Shown here piece after piece: positions 28,183 to 36,966 of a stretch of 64,000 bases of DNA (positions within the stretch are counted from its first letter, which is position 1; each line of letters begins with the position of its first letter). A program made the position numbers and the translations under genes. This DNA comes from Candidatus Epulonipiscium viviparus. Lineage in GTDB: Bacteria > Bacillota > Clostridia > Lachnospirales > Cellulosilyticaceae. The stretch covers positions 1,951,513 through 2,015,512 of the forward strand of contig NZ_CP117982.1 in assembly GCF_030708075.1 (NCBI RefSeq), given 5' to 3'. The notes under the pieces are model-generated. The model saw nothing but the letters and a program-made list of their open reading frames with translations. It did no database searches and was not told where the DNA came from.

Positions 28183-29649
28183 CTATTTTTGTAATTTGAT
28201 TAAACGCTTAACTTTGCCTCCAAATAGTGTGAGGACAATTAATATTAAGAAAAACCAACAAATTGGAGTATTAAAAAAGACGATTAAGCTTCCGTCAGAT
28301 TTGAGCAATGCAGTTCTAAAATTTTCTTCTGCTAATGGGCCCAAAATTAAGCCTAATATTGCAGGGCTAGTTGGAACTTTGAGTTTTGTGAAAAAATATC
28401 CAACGATGCCAGCGACTAACATTACACCAACATCAAACAAATTATTTCGCATAGCATAGCTGCCTATAACACATAAAATGAATATTATAGGAACCAAAAT
28501 AGGTTTAGGTACACTTAATACTTTGGTAAATAAACGCAAACAACTTAAACCCAAAAATACCATCATGGTATTAGCAATGAACATCCCGAAGAATATTGTA
28601 TATACTAACACTTCGTTATTTTTAAATAGCATAGGACCAGGAGTTAGCCCTTGTATTGTTAATGCACCAATCATGATGGCGGCTACTGCATCTCCTGGAA
28701 CACCAAGGGTTAGCATAGGAATCATAGCACCGCCGGTAACTCCATTGTTTCCGCCCTCGGATGCGGCAACAGCTTCGGGAACTCCGGTGCCAAATTTTTC
28801 AGGATGCTTAGAAACTGATCGCGCTGCATTATAACTTACAAATGAGCCAATGTCAGCACCAGCGCCGGGAACTATGCCTATAAATGTTCCGATAAGACCG
28901 GTTAGAGGTGCAGTCTTAAACATAGTTATAAAATCAGCTTTGCTAGGAATGACTCGGGTAACATTACAATTGATTTCTTCTTTATCAAAAATGGTTTCGA
29001 TAGATTCAAATGCCTGGCTCATTGCAAACAACCCGATCATAATGGGAATATATTGAACGCCAGATAGAACATTGACATTATCAGAAAATCGTATATAGCT
29101 AGTGACACTGTCAATTCCAATAGTAGCGATTAGTATGCCCAAGAGTCCGCACATCAAGCCTTTTTCCATATCAGAACCAGAAATACTAGAGATGATGCAA
29201 AGTCCAAATAACGCAAGCAAAAAGAATTCTGCGGAACTAAATTCTAAGGCCAATTTAGCAAGCTGGGGACTAATTAACCATAAACAAAGTACGCTAACAA
29301 CGCCTCCGATATAACTAGAAATTGTTGCTATGCCTAGTGCACGGCCAGCTTCACCGCGTTTAGAAAATTCGTAGCCATCGATGGCAGTTGCCGCTGATGC
29401 TGGAGTTCCTGGAGTGTGGAGCAAAATAGCAGAAATGGATCCACCATAAATTGCGCCTACATAAATTCCTAATAACATAAGTATGCCAGCCTCAGCTTCC
29501 ATTCCAAAAGTGAGAGGAAGAAGTAGAGCAACACCCATCGTTGCGGTTAACCCGGGCAATGCTCCGATGCAAATTCCAGCAGAAACGCCAAGTAACATAT
29601 ATAGTAATATCATAGGTTGTAGTGTATTTTGAAAAACTTCCATAGCCAT
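28183..29649 (-). CDS. tctA: Tripartite tricarboxylate transporter, large membrane subunit
   Basis: This 488-residue protein has about 11-12 membrane helices. The repeated glycine/proline-rich segments GALPGLTATMGVALLLP near the N-terminus and FIGIVPGAGADIGSF in the middle are the TctA signature and form the two halves of the transport site. TTT systems import di- or tricarboxylates with a high-affinity binding protein and an ion gradient. It follows tctB by 15 bp. Substrate (citrate, tartrate, other) is not determined. Confidence 0.94.
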   Translation of the reverse strand: MAMEVFQNTLQPMILLYMLLGVSAGICIGALPGLTATMGVALLLPLTFGMEAEAGILMLLGIYVGAIYGGSISAILLHTPGTPASAATAIDGYEFSKRGEAGRALGIATISSYIGGVVSVLCLWLISPQLAKLALEFSSAEFFLLALFGLCIISSISGSDMEKGLMCGLLGILIATIGIDSVTSYIRFSDNVNVLSGVQYIPIMIGLFAMSQAFESIETIFDKEEINCNVTRVIPSKADFITMFKTAPLTGLIGTFIGIVPGAGADIGSFVSYNAARSVSKHPEKFGTGVPEAVAASEGGNNGVTGGAMIPMLTLGVPGDAVAAIMIGALTIQGLTPGPMLFKNNEVLVYTIFFGMFIANTMMVFLGLSCLRLFTKVLSVPKPILVPIIFILCVIGSYAMRNNLFDVGVMLVAGIVGYFFTKLKVPTSPAILGLILGPLAEENFRTALLKSDGSLIVFFNTPICWFFLILIVLTLFGGKVKRLIKLQK

Positions 29650-29664
29650 AATTTTATCCTCCCA

Positions 29665-30126
29665 TTATAACGCAATGATGCCAAAATCGACAGGCACATT
29701 TAATAAGAAACGAAACACGCAATAAATTATGAGTGTAGTTACTATAGAAATCGTTGCTGTCTGCCAAAGCTTCAATTTTGCAAACCATTGAATAAAGCCA
29801 AATAGCAATATTAGGGAAGATAGTAAAAAGCCAACGGTTTCGAGTATGGCAACATAAAGAATCAGTATAAGCATCGATATGTAAACTCTTTTTGTTCCGG
29901 GGCTGAGAAAAACCACTTCGGTGTTAGCGATTTGATTTTTAAAGGATTTGAACAGCAGTTTAGCGGAAACAGCAAATAAAATTATAGCAACTATCATAGG
30001 CCAAAGTCCAGGACCGGGAACACCTGTCCCATATGCTGCTGCTTTTGGATATCCTGCAGAAATAACAATAACAACGATGCTAAGTATCATGCAAAATATA
30101 GCAAATACAATATTTCCTCTTTTCAT
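29665..30126 (-). CDS. tctB: Tripartite tricarboxylate transporter, small membrane subunit
   Basis: This 153-residue protein has four membrane helices, the size and topology of TctB. The N-terminal helix leads into a YPKAAAYGTGVPGPGLWP loop, typical of the family. It lies between tctC (separated by a hairpin terminator) and tctA. Sequence conservation in TctB is low, so the call rests on topology, loop and operon order. Confidence 0.88.
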   Translation of the reverse strand: MKRGNIVFAIFCMILSIVVIVISAGYPKAAAYGTGVPGPGLWPMIVAIILFAVSAKLLFKSFKNQIANTEVVFLSPGTKRVYISMLILILYVAILETVGFLLSSLILLFGFIQWFAKLKLWQTATISIVTTLIIYCVFRFLLNVPVDFGIIAL

Positions 30127-30147
30127 AATTTGCTCCTTTCATTATAG

Positions 30148-30170
30148 AAAAAGGGCCACTACTGTAGCCC
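30148..30170 (-). terminator. Terminator-like hairpin between tctC and tctB
   Basis: On the minus strand GGGCTAC pairs with GTGGCCC (one wobble) around a 4-nt loop and is followed by five T residues. It lies 14 bp after tctC inside the operon, so partial termination would give more binding protein than membrane subunits. Confidence 0.8.
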
Positions 30171-30183
30171 CTAAATAAATGTT

Positions 30184-31173
30184 TTATTGAATTTTGAGAC
30201 CTAAATCATTAACCAGTTCTGTGTAAATTGTTAAATCATTTTTCATACGTTCGGCATATGAAGCACCATCCATAGTTTCTATAATGTTGTTAGAATTATT
30301 CATAAATTCTATAAATTCTTGGGATTGCGCAGCGTCCATAAATATTTCATAAAGTTCAGCAACTACTTCGTCTGGAGTATCTGCAGGAACGCTTAGACCA
30401 CGCCAAGTTCCGAGTACAGAATCGTAGCCTTGTTCTTTAGCAGTAGGAACATCGGGAATGGCGTCAATTCTATTATCTGCTAGCACACCCAAAACTTTAA
30501 AATCGCCACTTTCTACATAGTTGGCAACTTCCGCATATGATACTGCAACAGCGTCGATGTGCTCACCTAATAAATCGGTTATAGCACCCGCGGCACCGTC
30601 GTATGCTATATGTTTAAAATCAGCACCAGTTTCTTTTGCAAGCCCCGCAGCAGCCAAGTGCCAGATGGCGCCATTGCCAGAGTTGCCGATTTGTAATTGA
30701 TCTGATTTACTGTATGTAATAAAATCTTCTAACGAATGAAATCGATCGTCATCAGCTTTTACAGTAATGGCGGCTGCGGCAGTATTAACCATCATAAGAG
30801 GTTTGAACATGGTGTATGTTAAACCAGCATTGATGCCCATAGCTTCTAAAGTTATAAGCTCGACAGTTGTCATTGTGATTGTGGTGCCGTCTGGATCAGA
30901 ATGCGCTCCTACTAGCATACCCGTGGCTCCGCCTCCACCGGCACGATTTTCAACGGTAATATTTTTGAAAGAACCTTTAGCCGCATCTGCTAAGGCACGC
31001 ATTACAGTATCGGTGCCACCTCCAGCATCGTATGGGACAATACAAGTTATACTCTCTTTAGAAAAATCAATTTCGGCAGGAGTAGAGGTAGTGGCATTTC
31101 CACAGGCAACCATATTAGTAGATATAGCCGCAATAAGCGTAAAAGTAAATATTTTTTTGAATACTTTATTCAT
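30184..31173 (-). CDS. tctC: Tripartite tricarboxylate transporter, binding lipoprotein
   Basis: This ~329-residue protein starts at ATG 31173 behind a GGAGG site. The signal peptide ends in a lipobox-like NMVAC, so it is a lipoprotein facing outside. The mature part begins with the Bug-family pattern ITCIVPYDAGGGTDTVMRALA, in which the glycine-rich loop binds the carboxylate, and a later ADNR/PDVPTAKEQGYD block is also typical. It is the first gene of the tctC-tctB-tctA unit. Confidence 0.93.
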   Translation of the reverse strand: MNKVFKKIFTFTLIAAISTNMVACGNATTSTPAEIDFSKESITCIVPYDAGGGTDTVMRALADAAKGSFKNITVENRAGGGGATGMLVGAHSDPDGTTITMTTVELITLEAMGINAGLTYTMFKPLMMVNTAAAAITVKADDDRFHSLEDFITYSKSDQLQIGNSGNGAIWHLAAAGLAKETGADFKHIAYDGAAGAITDLLGEHIDAVAVSYAEVANYVESGDFKVLGVLADNRIDAIPDVPTAKEQGYDSVLGTWRGLSVPADTPDEVVAELYEIFMDAAQSQEFIEFMNNSNNIIETMDGASYAERMKNDLTIYTELVNDLGLKIQ

Positions 31174-31207
31174 ATAGAACCTCCGAATATTAAATATATA
31201 TTGTAAT

Positions 31208-31236
31208 ATCATAATATAAGTTTGATAGTTTGTCAA
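31208..31236 (-). promoter_or_regulatory. Promoter of the tct operon
   Basis: On the minus strand a perfect TTGACA (31231-31236) and TATGAT (31208-31213) are 17 bp apart, 35 bp before tctC. Confidence 0.75.
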
Positions 31237-31251
31237 TGTTAAATGGATGTT

Positions 31252-32838
31252 TTAGTATTCTGAGTAGATTGTAAAAGTATCCTTGCCTTCTCGTTTTGAA
31301 TTATAAAGCGCAGCATCAGCCACAATATATAAATCTTTAAAATTACACATAGTATTATCTACTACTGCAATACCAATGCTAGCAGAAATAGTTACCGATA
31401 TACTTTCGCCCGAATATGTTTTTTTAAGTAGTTGACTAGCTTTGGTAGCTATTTTTATAATATCAGATTTAGTTTTTGTTGTTCTGAGAAAAACCATAAA
31501 TTCATCGCCTCCAACACGACCGATGATATCTTGAGTAGGATCAAAAATATCTTTTAAAGTTTGTGCAATATCTTTAATCACATCATCACCTACATCGTGA
31601 CCTAAGTTATCATTTATGGCTTTAAAATTGTCTGCATCTATCATAAATAATGCTCCAGAAGCAGTATTTTTGAGATGTTGATTGATTAAATTTTCTGTTG
31701 TCATTTTATTATATAGGCCAGAGAGACTATCTATTTCGGATAAAGATAGTAATTTTTTGGCATTAGTAATATCATTAATTATAAGCAATGCTATGATTTG
31801 TGTTGATACAGAACTTTTTTCTAAGAAAACGTCAACTCTAAACCAGTGATAAGGTTTGTCAGGACTGTCACGTAAACGATATTCAAAGGAATAGTTTATG
31901 TTATTATCAAAAAAAGCTTGTAACATATATTGACAATTAGAAATATTGATAGTTTTTTCTTTATCATCAGGATGAATTTGATTGTTAATCATATCTGAAA
32001 TGACTTGATTATAGGAGGATCCAATGAAAACTGTATTAATACTTCCTTGATAGGCATGGTTTAATATCCTGCCTGTAGTGCAGTCAACATGAAGAGTAAC
32101 TGTAGATCCTAAGACTACAGATTTTTTATATATTTCATTTAATTGAAATTGATTTTCTAGGGTAACTCTGCTTTCTTCCAAAATTTCAATTCCTATAACC
32201 ATAAAAATACCAATTAAATTAACAACAAACCAGCTGATGCCTTGAATAAACTGTTGAAGTATGTGCTTGGTAGAATAAAAATCTGAATAATTGGCTGATG
32301 CAGTAGTTAATATAGCCACAATTGTTGTAATTTCTAGAATCAATAGTATTTTTATTCGATTGGTATCTTGAGCCATTTTCTGTAAATATTTAGGAGTAGC
32401 ATACTTTAATAATAGTAAGGTCATTATTATACAAGTTATAGAAATAATTATTCTGGAGTGTAATAATAGAACAGGATTATTTATAATAGTATTCATACTC
32501 ATAGAAAAAAATAAGCTCATTACTGGAACAACTATTGCGCCTACACAAAATAGTTGTATTACCATTGTTAAAGCAATAGTGATTTTGATGTATATAAATT
32601 TTTCGTAAAAAAGTATTACTTCGGTACAATAAACTAAAATAAAAATGAAGTATGCCCCGACCAATGAAATAGGGATTAGTGAGACCCAAAATGCTCCAAA
32701 TATTGTATTAAATAGTGAAATAATATAAGTATAATGTTTAGCTATTTTTAATGGTAAAATTTTAGAAAGCATATCAAAAAATATTATGTTATGTATAAAA
32801 AATATAGCTAAAAATATTATTGATAATATAATAATCAT
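31252..32838 (-). CDS. Membrane PAS-GGDEF diguanylate cyclase (paralog 2)
   Basis: The protein has about 528 residues: six or more N-terminal membrane helices (1-220), a PAS-like domain (about 240-350) and a GGDEF domain (about 365-525) with an intact RVGGDEF active site at 443-447. It should make cyclic di-GMP from GTP. No RxxD inhibitory site precedes the active site. It is collinear with the upstream paralog (32854-34434), 15 bp away. The start is odd: the ATG at 32838 directly abuts the AAAGGAG site, and no ATG, GTG or TTG lies at the normal distance. Alignment with the paralog puts the start one codon later, at an ATT. Confidence 0.92.
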   Translation of the reverse strand: MIIILSIIFLAIFFIHNIIFFDMLSKILPLKIAKHYTYIISLFNTIFGAFWVSLIPISLVGAYFIFILVYCTEVILFYEKFIYIKITIALTMVIQLFCVGAIVVPVMSLFFSMSMNTIINNPVLLLHSRIIISITCIIMTLLLLKYATPKYLQKMAQDTNRIKILLILEITTIVAILTTASANYSDFYSTKHILQQFIQGISWFVVNLIGIFMVIGIEILEESRVTLENQFQLNEIYKKSVVLGSTVTLHVDCTTGRILNHAYQGSINTVFIGSSYNQVISDMINNQIHPDDKEKTINISNCQYMLQAFFDNNINYSFEYRLRDSPDKPYHWFRVDVFLEKSSVSTQIIALLIINDITNAKKLLSLSEIDSLSGLYNKMTTENLINQHLKNTASGALFMIDADNFKAINDNLGHDVGDDVIKDIAQTLKDIFDPTQDIIGRVGGDEFMVFLRTTKTKSDIIKIATKASQLLKKTYSGESISVTISASIGIAVVDNTMCNFKDLYIVADAALYNSKREGKDTFTIYSEY

Positions 32839-32853
32839 CTCCTTTATACTAGA

Positions 32854-34434
32854 TTATGCGTTATAAAGCGTAAATTGATTTCTCCCCATCTTTTTAGAAG
32901 TATAAAGTGCGCTATCGGCTCTAACATATAAATCTTTAAAGTCATTTATATTGGCAGTGACTTCTGCAATTCCTACACTAGCAGACGTTTCAACAGAAAC
33001 AGTGTCGTTAGAATAGGTGCGTTTTAACTTAGTACAAACGTTGGTTGCAGCTTCAACTAAATTAAATTCATTACTTCCTTTTGTTATAAAAACCATAAAC
33101 TCATCTCCTCCAACACGCCCAACAATAGCATCTTCTGTAAATAGCTCTGTTAAAGTATGAGCTATATTGACAATTACGGTATCTCCAATATCATGCCCTA
33201 AATTATCATTAATTTGTTTAAAATAATCACCGTCTATCATGAATAATATACCATTTTTATGGATTGCTAGATGTTGGTTAATTAGATTTTCTGTAATAAC
33301 TTTGTTATATAATCCGGTAAGAGTATCTCGTTCAGCCTGAAACTCTAATTCTTTTGCATCATGGATATCTTTAATTACTAGTAATGCTAAAATATTGTTA
33401 GTTGCAGTATCTTTTTCTAGAAATATATCTATTTTAGACCAACGAAAATTTATGGTAGTATATTCTTGAAACCTATATTCAAAAGAGTACTTTATAGTAT
33501 TTTGGTCAAAAACGCTTAACATATAATCGATACTTGAAAGGTATAAAACTTGGTCTTTGTCCTCGGGATGAACTTGATAGTTAATAATTAAATTTGACAT
33601 AACGTTGAGATATGAAGAGCCAATAACTTCTGTTACACGTTCTCCTTTATGTACAAAATTTAACACTTTGCCAGTGGTACAGTCAACTTGTATTGTGGCT
33701 TCGGTTTCATTAATTAAAGTGTTTTTGTAAATACCTTCAAGATGAAGCTTATTTTCGAGACGGATTTTGTGTTCGGCTAGTAATTCGAAACCAATTAGCA
33801 TAAATATCCCTGTATATTCAACTACAAGCCAACTAATTCCTTGAACAATTTGCTGAGATAGTTGTTCACTTGTTGGAGTGTCTAGATAATATACGGATGA
33901 CGTTGCTATGATAGAACTAATGGCAGTAATTTCCAGGGTTAAAAATACTTTGATTCGATTTGCATCGTGCCCCATTTTTTTTAAATAAGGTGCAGGAATT
34001 AATATAAGTACTATAAACATCGCGACACCACAAAAGAGTGAAATGAGCATTCGAGAACGCAATAATAAATCTGTATTATTCATTATATAATTCATACTAT
34101 CGTGGATTCCCATACTCATAATAGGTACAGTTATGGCTTCGATACATAATAAATGAACAATGATGGTAAGTGCAACGGCAATTTTAGTATATATATATCC
34201 ACTATAAAAAATAACAACTTCAAGACAATAAAAAACAGAAAAAATGATATAGGGCCAAAAGATAGATTCTCCCACAAAATTAAGGGCAAATGAAGCTGCT
34301 AAGATATTTATAAATGCCACAAGATAATGAGTTTTTTTACTAAGTTTTAGGTCTAAAACTTTTGAAACTATTCCAAAGAATATGATGTTATGTAAAAAAA
34401 ATATAGCTAAATATACAATGAATGTTAAGTTCAT
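32854..34434 (-). CDS. Membrane PAS-GGDEF diguanylate cyclase (paralog 1)
   Basis: This 526-residue protein starts at ATG 34434, 8 bp after AAAAGGAG. It has an N-terminal multi-helix membrane region (about 1-225), a PAS-like domain (about 240-350) and a GGDEF domain with an intact RVGGDEF motif at 442-446, so cyclic di-GMP synthesis is predicted. The membrane part could sense a ligand or membrane state. It heads a two-gene unit with its paralog, formed by tandem duplication; the shared blocks IQVDCTTGKVLN, HPEDKD and SLTGLYNK-like segments are easy to follow in both. Confidence 0.93.
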   Translation of the reverse strand: MNLTFIVYLAIFFLHNIIFFGIVSKVLDLKLSKKTHYLVAFINILAASFALNFVGESIFWPYIIFSVFYCLEVVIFYSGYIYTKIAVALTIIVHLLCIEAITVPIMSMGIHDSMNYIMNNTDLLLRSRMLISLFCGVAMFIVLILIPAPYLKKMGHDANRIKVFLTLEITAISSIIATSSVYYLDTPTSEQLSQQIVQGISWLVVEYTGIFMLIGFELLAEHKIRLENKLHLEGIYKNTLINETEATIQVDCTTGKVLNFVHKGERVTEVIGSSYLNVMSNLIINYQVHPEDKDQVLYLSSIDYMLSVFDQNTIKYSFEYRFQEYTTINFRWSKIDIFLEKDTATNNILALLVIKDIHDAKELEFQAERDTLTGLYNKVITENLINQHLAIHKNGILFMIDGDYFKQINDNLGHDIGDTVIVNIAHTLTELFTEDAIVGRVGGDEFMVFITKGSNEFNLVEAATNVCTKLKRTYSNDTVSVETSASVGIAEVTANINDFKDLYVRADSALYTSKKMGRNQFTLYNA

Positions 34435-34467
34435 ATTGTGATCTCCTTTTTTATTAATCATATCACT

Positions 34468-34496
34468 ATGATAAGCTATGCAAAGTAAATTGTCAA
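34468..34496 (-). promoter_or_regulatory. Promoter of the GGDEF pair
   Basis: On the minus strand a perfect TTGACA (34491-34496) and TATCAT (34468-34473) are 17 bp apart, about 34 bp before the first GGDEF start. Confidence 0.75.
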
Positions 34497-34511
34497 TTGA
34501 AGTGCATAAAT

Positions 34512-34547
34512 AAATAAAACTGCTATACTCATTAAAAAGTATAGCAG
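34512..34547 (-). terminator. Intrinsic terminator of the glycolytic unit
   Basis: On the minus strand CTGCTATACT and AGTATAGCAG form a perfect 10-bp stem around an 8-nt loop and are followed by TTTTATTTA, directly after gpmI. Confidence 0.9.
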
Positions 34548-34557
34548 CTACATTGTA

Positions 34558-36084
34558 TTATTTAATTAATAGAGAGTTGCCATCCATTTCTGCTGGTTTG
34601 TCTAGCCCCATCATATCTAATAAAGTTGGCGCAAGATCTGCAAGTTTTCCGCCGTCTTTTAATTTGTTTACACCCGGATAGTTGACAAGAATAAGAGGAA
34701 CAGGGTTTGTGGTATGAGCTGTGAAAGGCCCTCCGGTTTCGGGATCGATCATTTGGTCTGCATTTCCGTGGTCAGCAGTTATAAGAGCGGATCCCCCTGT
34801 GGCTTTAATTGCTTTAATAACTTGTTCTACCGATTTATCGACTGCCTCCACAGCTGCCATAGCGGCGTCCATGCTGCCGGTATGTCCAACCATATCGCTG
34901 TTTGCATAGTTTGCAATGATCACATCATATTTTTTGCTTTCGATTGCTTCGGTAAGTTTATCTGCAACTTCGTAGATACTCATTTCTGGTTGAAGATCAT
35001 ATGTTGCAACTTTTGGAGATGGTATAAGAATGCGTTCTTCGTTTTCGTTGGGCTCTTCTATTCCTCCATTAAAGAAAAATGTGACGTGAGCATACTTTTC
35101 TGTTTCGGCAATACGGAGTTGTTTTTTGCCTAAGTGCGCAAGGTATTCACCTAAAGTATTTGTTAAGATTTCTGGAGTAAATGCAACTTCTTTATCAACA
35201 ATGGTGATGTCATATTGAGTAAGGGCAACAAAAGTGACAGGAATTAAGTTGCGATTAAACCCAGTAAATTCTTTATCAACAATGGCTCTAGTGATTTCTC
35301 TGGCACGGTCTGGTCTAAAGTTGAAGAAAATTACAGAGTCACCCTTTTTAATTTTGCCTATAGCGTGACCACTTTTGGTGACTACAGTAGGTACCACAAA
35401 TTCATCGAGTATATTTTCATCATAAGATTTTTGCATTATAGTGGAAACATTTTCACTCGTATTGCCTTCACCTTTGCAAAGTGCATTGTACGCCACTTCA
35501 ACTCTTTCCCAACGATTGTCTCGATCCATTGCATAATATCTTCCGGAAATACTAGCAATTTTTCCAAGGCCGATTTCGCGTAATTTAGCTTGAAGTTGGT
35601 CTACAAAATCTTTTCCAGAGTCTGGAGCCACATCTCTTCCGTCCATAAAGGCGTGAACATAAAGTTCTGTAACTCCCAGGTTCTTTGCCATTTCTATAAG
35701 ACCATATAGATGCGTGTTATGACTGTGCACACCGCCATCTGATAAAAGTCCCATTAGATGTACTGCCTTGCCTTCGTCACGAGCTTTTTCCATCGCGCCT
35801 TTGAGTGCGGGGTTTTCTAGGATAGTACCATCTTCTATTGCTTTGGTGATGCGAGTAAGTTCTTGATATACAATTCGTCCGGCGCCGATGTTTAGGTGTC
35901 CAACTTCGGAGTTGCCCATTTGTCCAGCAGGTAACCCAACCTCCAAACCGCTAGCAGCAATTGAAGTATGTGGACAAGATTCCATTAGTTGATCAATATA
36001 AGGAGTTTTTCCAAGTTTAACAGCATTTCCTTCTGTTGCTTGATTTAAACCAAAGCCATCTAAAATTAATAATAGTGTTGCCAT
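34558..36084 (-). CDS. gpmI: 2,3-bisphosphoglycerate-independent phosphoglycerate mutase
   Basis: This ~508-residue Mn enzyme interconverts 3- and 2-phosphoglycerate. The start is set at ATG 36084 (MATLLLILDGFG), the family N-terminus with its metal-binding Asp; an upstream ATG sits too close to the AAAGGA site. The phosphorylated serine is in GQMGNSEVGHLNIGAGR near residue 60. The C-terminal phosphatase-like block TADHGNADQM is intact. It is the last gene of the gap-pgk-tpiA-gpmI cluster; enolase is not in the window. Confidence 0.97.
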   Translation of the reverse strand: MATLLLILDGFGLNQATEGNAVKLGKTPYIDQLMESCPHTSIAASGLEVGLPAGQMGNSEVGHLNIGAGRIVYQELTRITKAIEDGTILENPALKGAMEKARDEGKAVHLMGLLSDGGVHSHNTHLYGLIEMAKNLGVTELYVHAFMDGRDVAPDSGKDFVDQLQAKLREIGLGKIASISGRYYAMDRDNRWERVEVAYNALCKGEGNTSENVSTIMQKSYDENILDEFVVPTVVTKSGHAIGKIKKGDSVIFFNFRPDRAREITRAIVDKEFTGFNRNLIPVTFVALTQYDITIVDKEVAFTPEILTNTLGEYLAHLGKKQLRIAETEKYAHVTFFFNGGIEEPNENEERILIPSPKVATYDLQPEMSIYEVADKLTEAIESKKYDVIIANYANSDMVGHTGSMDAAMAAVEAVDKSVEQVIKAIKATGGSALITADHGNADQMIDPETGGPFTAHTTNPVPLILVNYPGVNKLKDGGKLADLAPTLLDMMGLDKPAEMDGNSLLIK

Positions 36085-36118
36085 AAAAGCTCTCATTCCT
36101 TTCGATTATACACTAAAA

Positions 36119-36148
36119 TAGTGATTAGTAATCATTCACTAATCACTA
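36119..36148 (-). other. 11-bp inverted repeat between tpiA and gpmI
   Basis: TAGTGATTAGT and ACTAATCACTA form a perfect 11-bp stem with an 8-nt loop. On the minus strand it is followed by TTTT. It may be a partial terminator or an mRNA-stabilising hairpin at the 3' end of tpiA. Confidence 0.7.
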
Positions 36149-36159
36149 CTTACTACTAA

Positions 36160-36903
36160 CTAATAATTGACAATATCAGAAAAGTCAGCTTTTAGGCTAG
36201 CGCCACCAACAAGTCCGCCATCAATGTTACCCATATTAAATAACTCGTTTGCGTTTCCAGCATTTACAGAACCGCCGTATTGGATGCGAATTTCATCTGC
36301 AACTTTGTCGCTATAAATTTCTCCAACCACGTCTCTTATTGCTTTGCAGACTTCTTCGGCTTCTGCGTTAGTTGCAGTTTTGCCAGTTCCGATTGCCCAA
36401 ATAGGTTCATAAGCGATAATAACTTTTTTGGCCGCTTCGGCGCAGACATCTTTTAAAGCAATTTTAGTTTGAAGTCTAACAAGATCTACGGTAATTCCTT
36501 GTTCTCTTTGTTCAAGACTTTCTCCAACACAAATTATAGGAATAAGATTATGCTTAATTGCGGCAAGAACTTTTTTATTTACAGATTCATCTGTTTCGGC
36601 AAAGTATTGTCTTCTTTCGGAGTGGCCGATAATTACGTATTTTACACCCATTTCTACAAGCATATCAGGAGCAATTTCTCCAGTGTATGCACCGTTTTCT
36701 TCGAAATACATATTTTGAGCACCAACGGCTATGTTTGTACCTGCCGTTGCTTTAAGTACAGCATCTAGGCAAACGAAAGTTGGGCAAAATATTACATCTA
36801 CAGCATCGGTATTAACTTTATCTTTTAATAAGTTGACAAGCTCTACTGCCTCCTTAGGGGTTTTATTCATCTTCCAGTTACCAGCAATAATCTTTTTACG
36901 CAT
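36160..36903 (-). CDS. tpiA: Triosephosphate isomerase
   Basis: This 247-residue TIM barrel interconverts dihydroxyacetone phosphate and glyceraldehyde 3-phosphate. The start [13 protein letters not shown] is canonical, with the catalytic Lys in NWKMN; an upstream in-frame TTG sits inside the ribosome site. The catalytic His is in IGHSERR and the catalytic Glu in [12 protein letters not shown]. The phosphate-binding GGSVNAGNA and GLVGGASL loops are present. It sits between pgk and gpmI. Confidence 0.98.
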   Translation of the reverse strand: MRKKIIAGNWKMNKTPKEAVELVNLLKDKVNTDAVDVIFCPTFVCLDAVLKATAGTNIAVGAQNMYFEENGAYTGEIAPDMLVEMGVKYVIIGHSERRQYFAETDESVNKKVLAAIKHNLIPIICVGESLEQREQGITVDLVRLQTKIALKDVCAEAAKKVIIAYEPIWAIGTGKTATNAEAEEVCKAIRDVVGEIYSDKVADEIRIQYGGSVNAGNANELFNMGNIDGGLVGGASLKADFSDIVNY

Positions 36904-36966
36904 AACATCCTCCAATAAATTTATTTTAATTGAGATCTCTGTCCCCCACGAAAGGGGAAAGAATTA

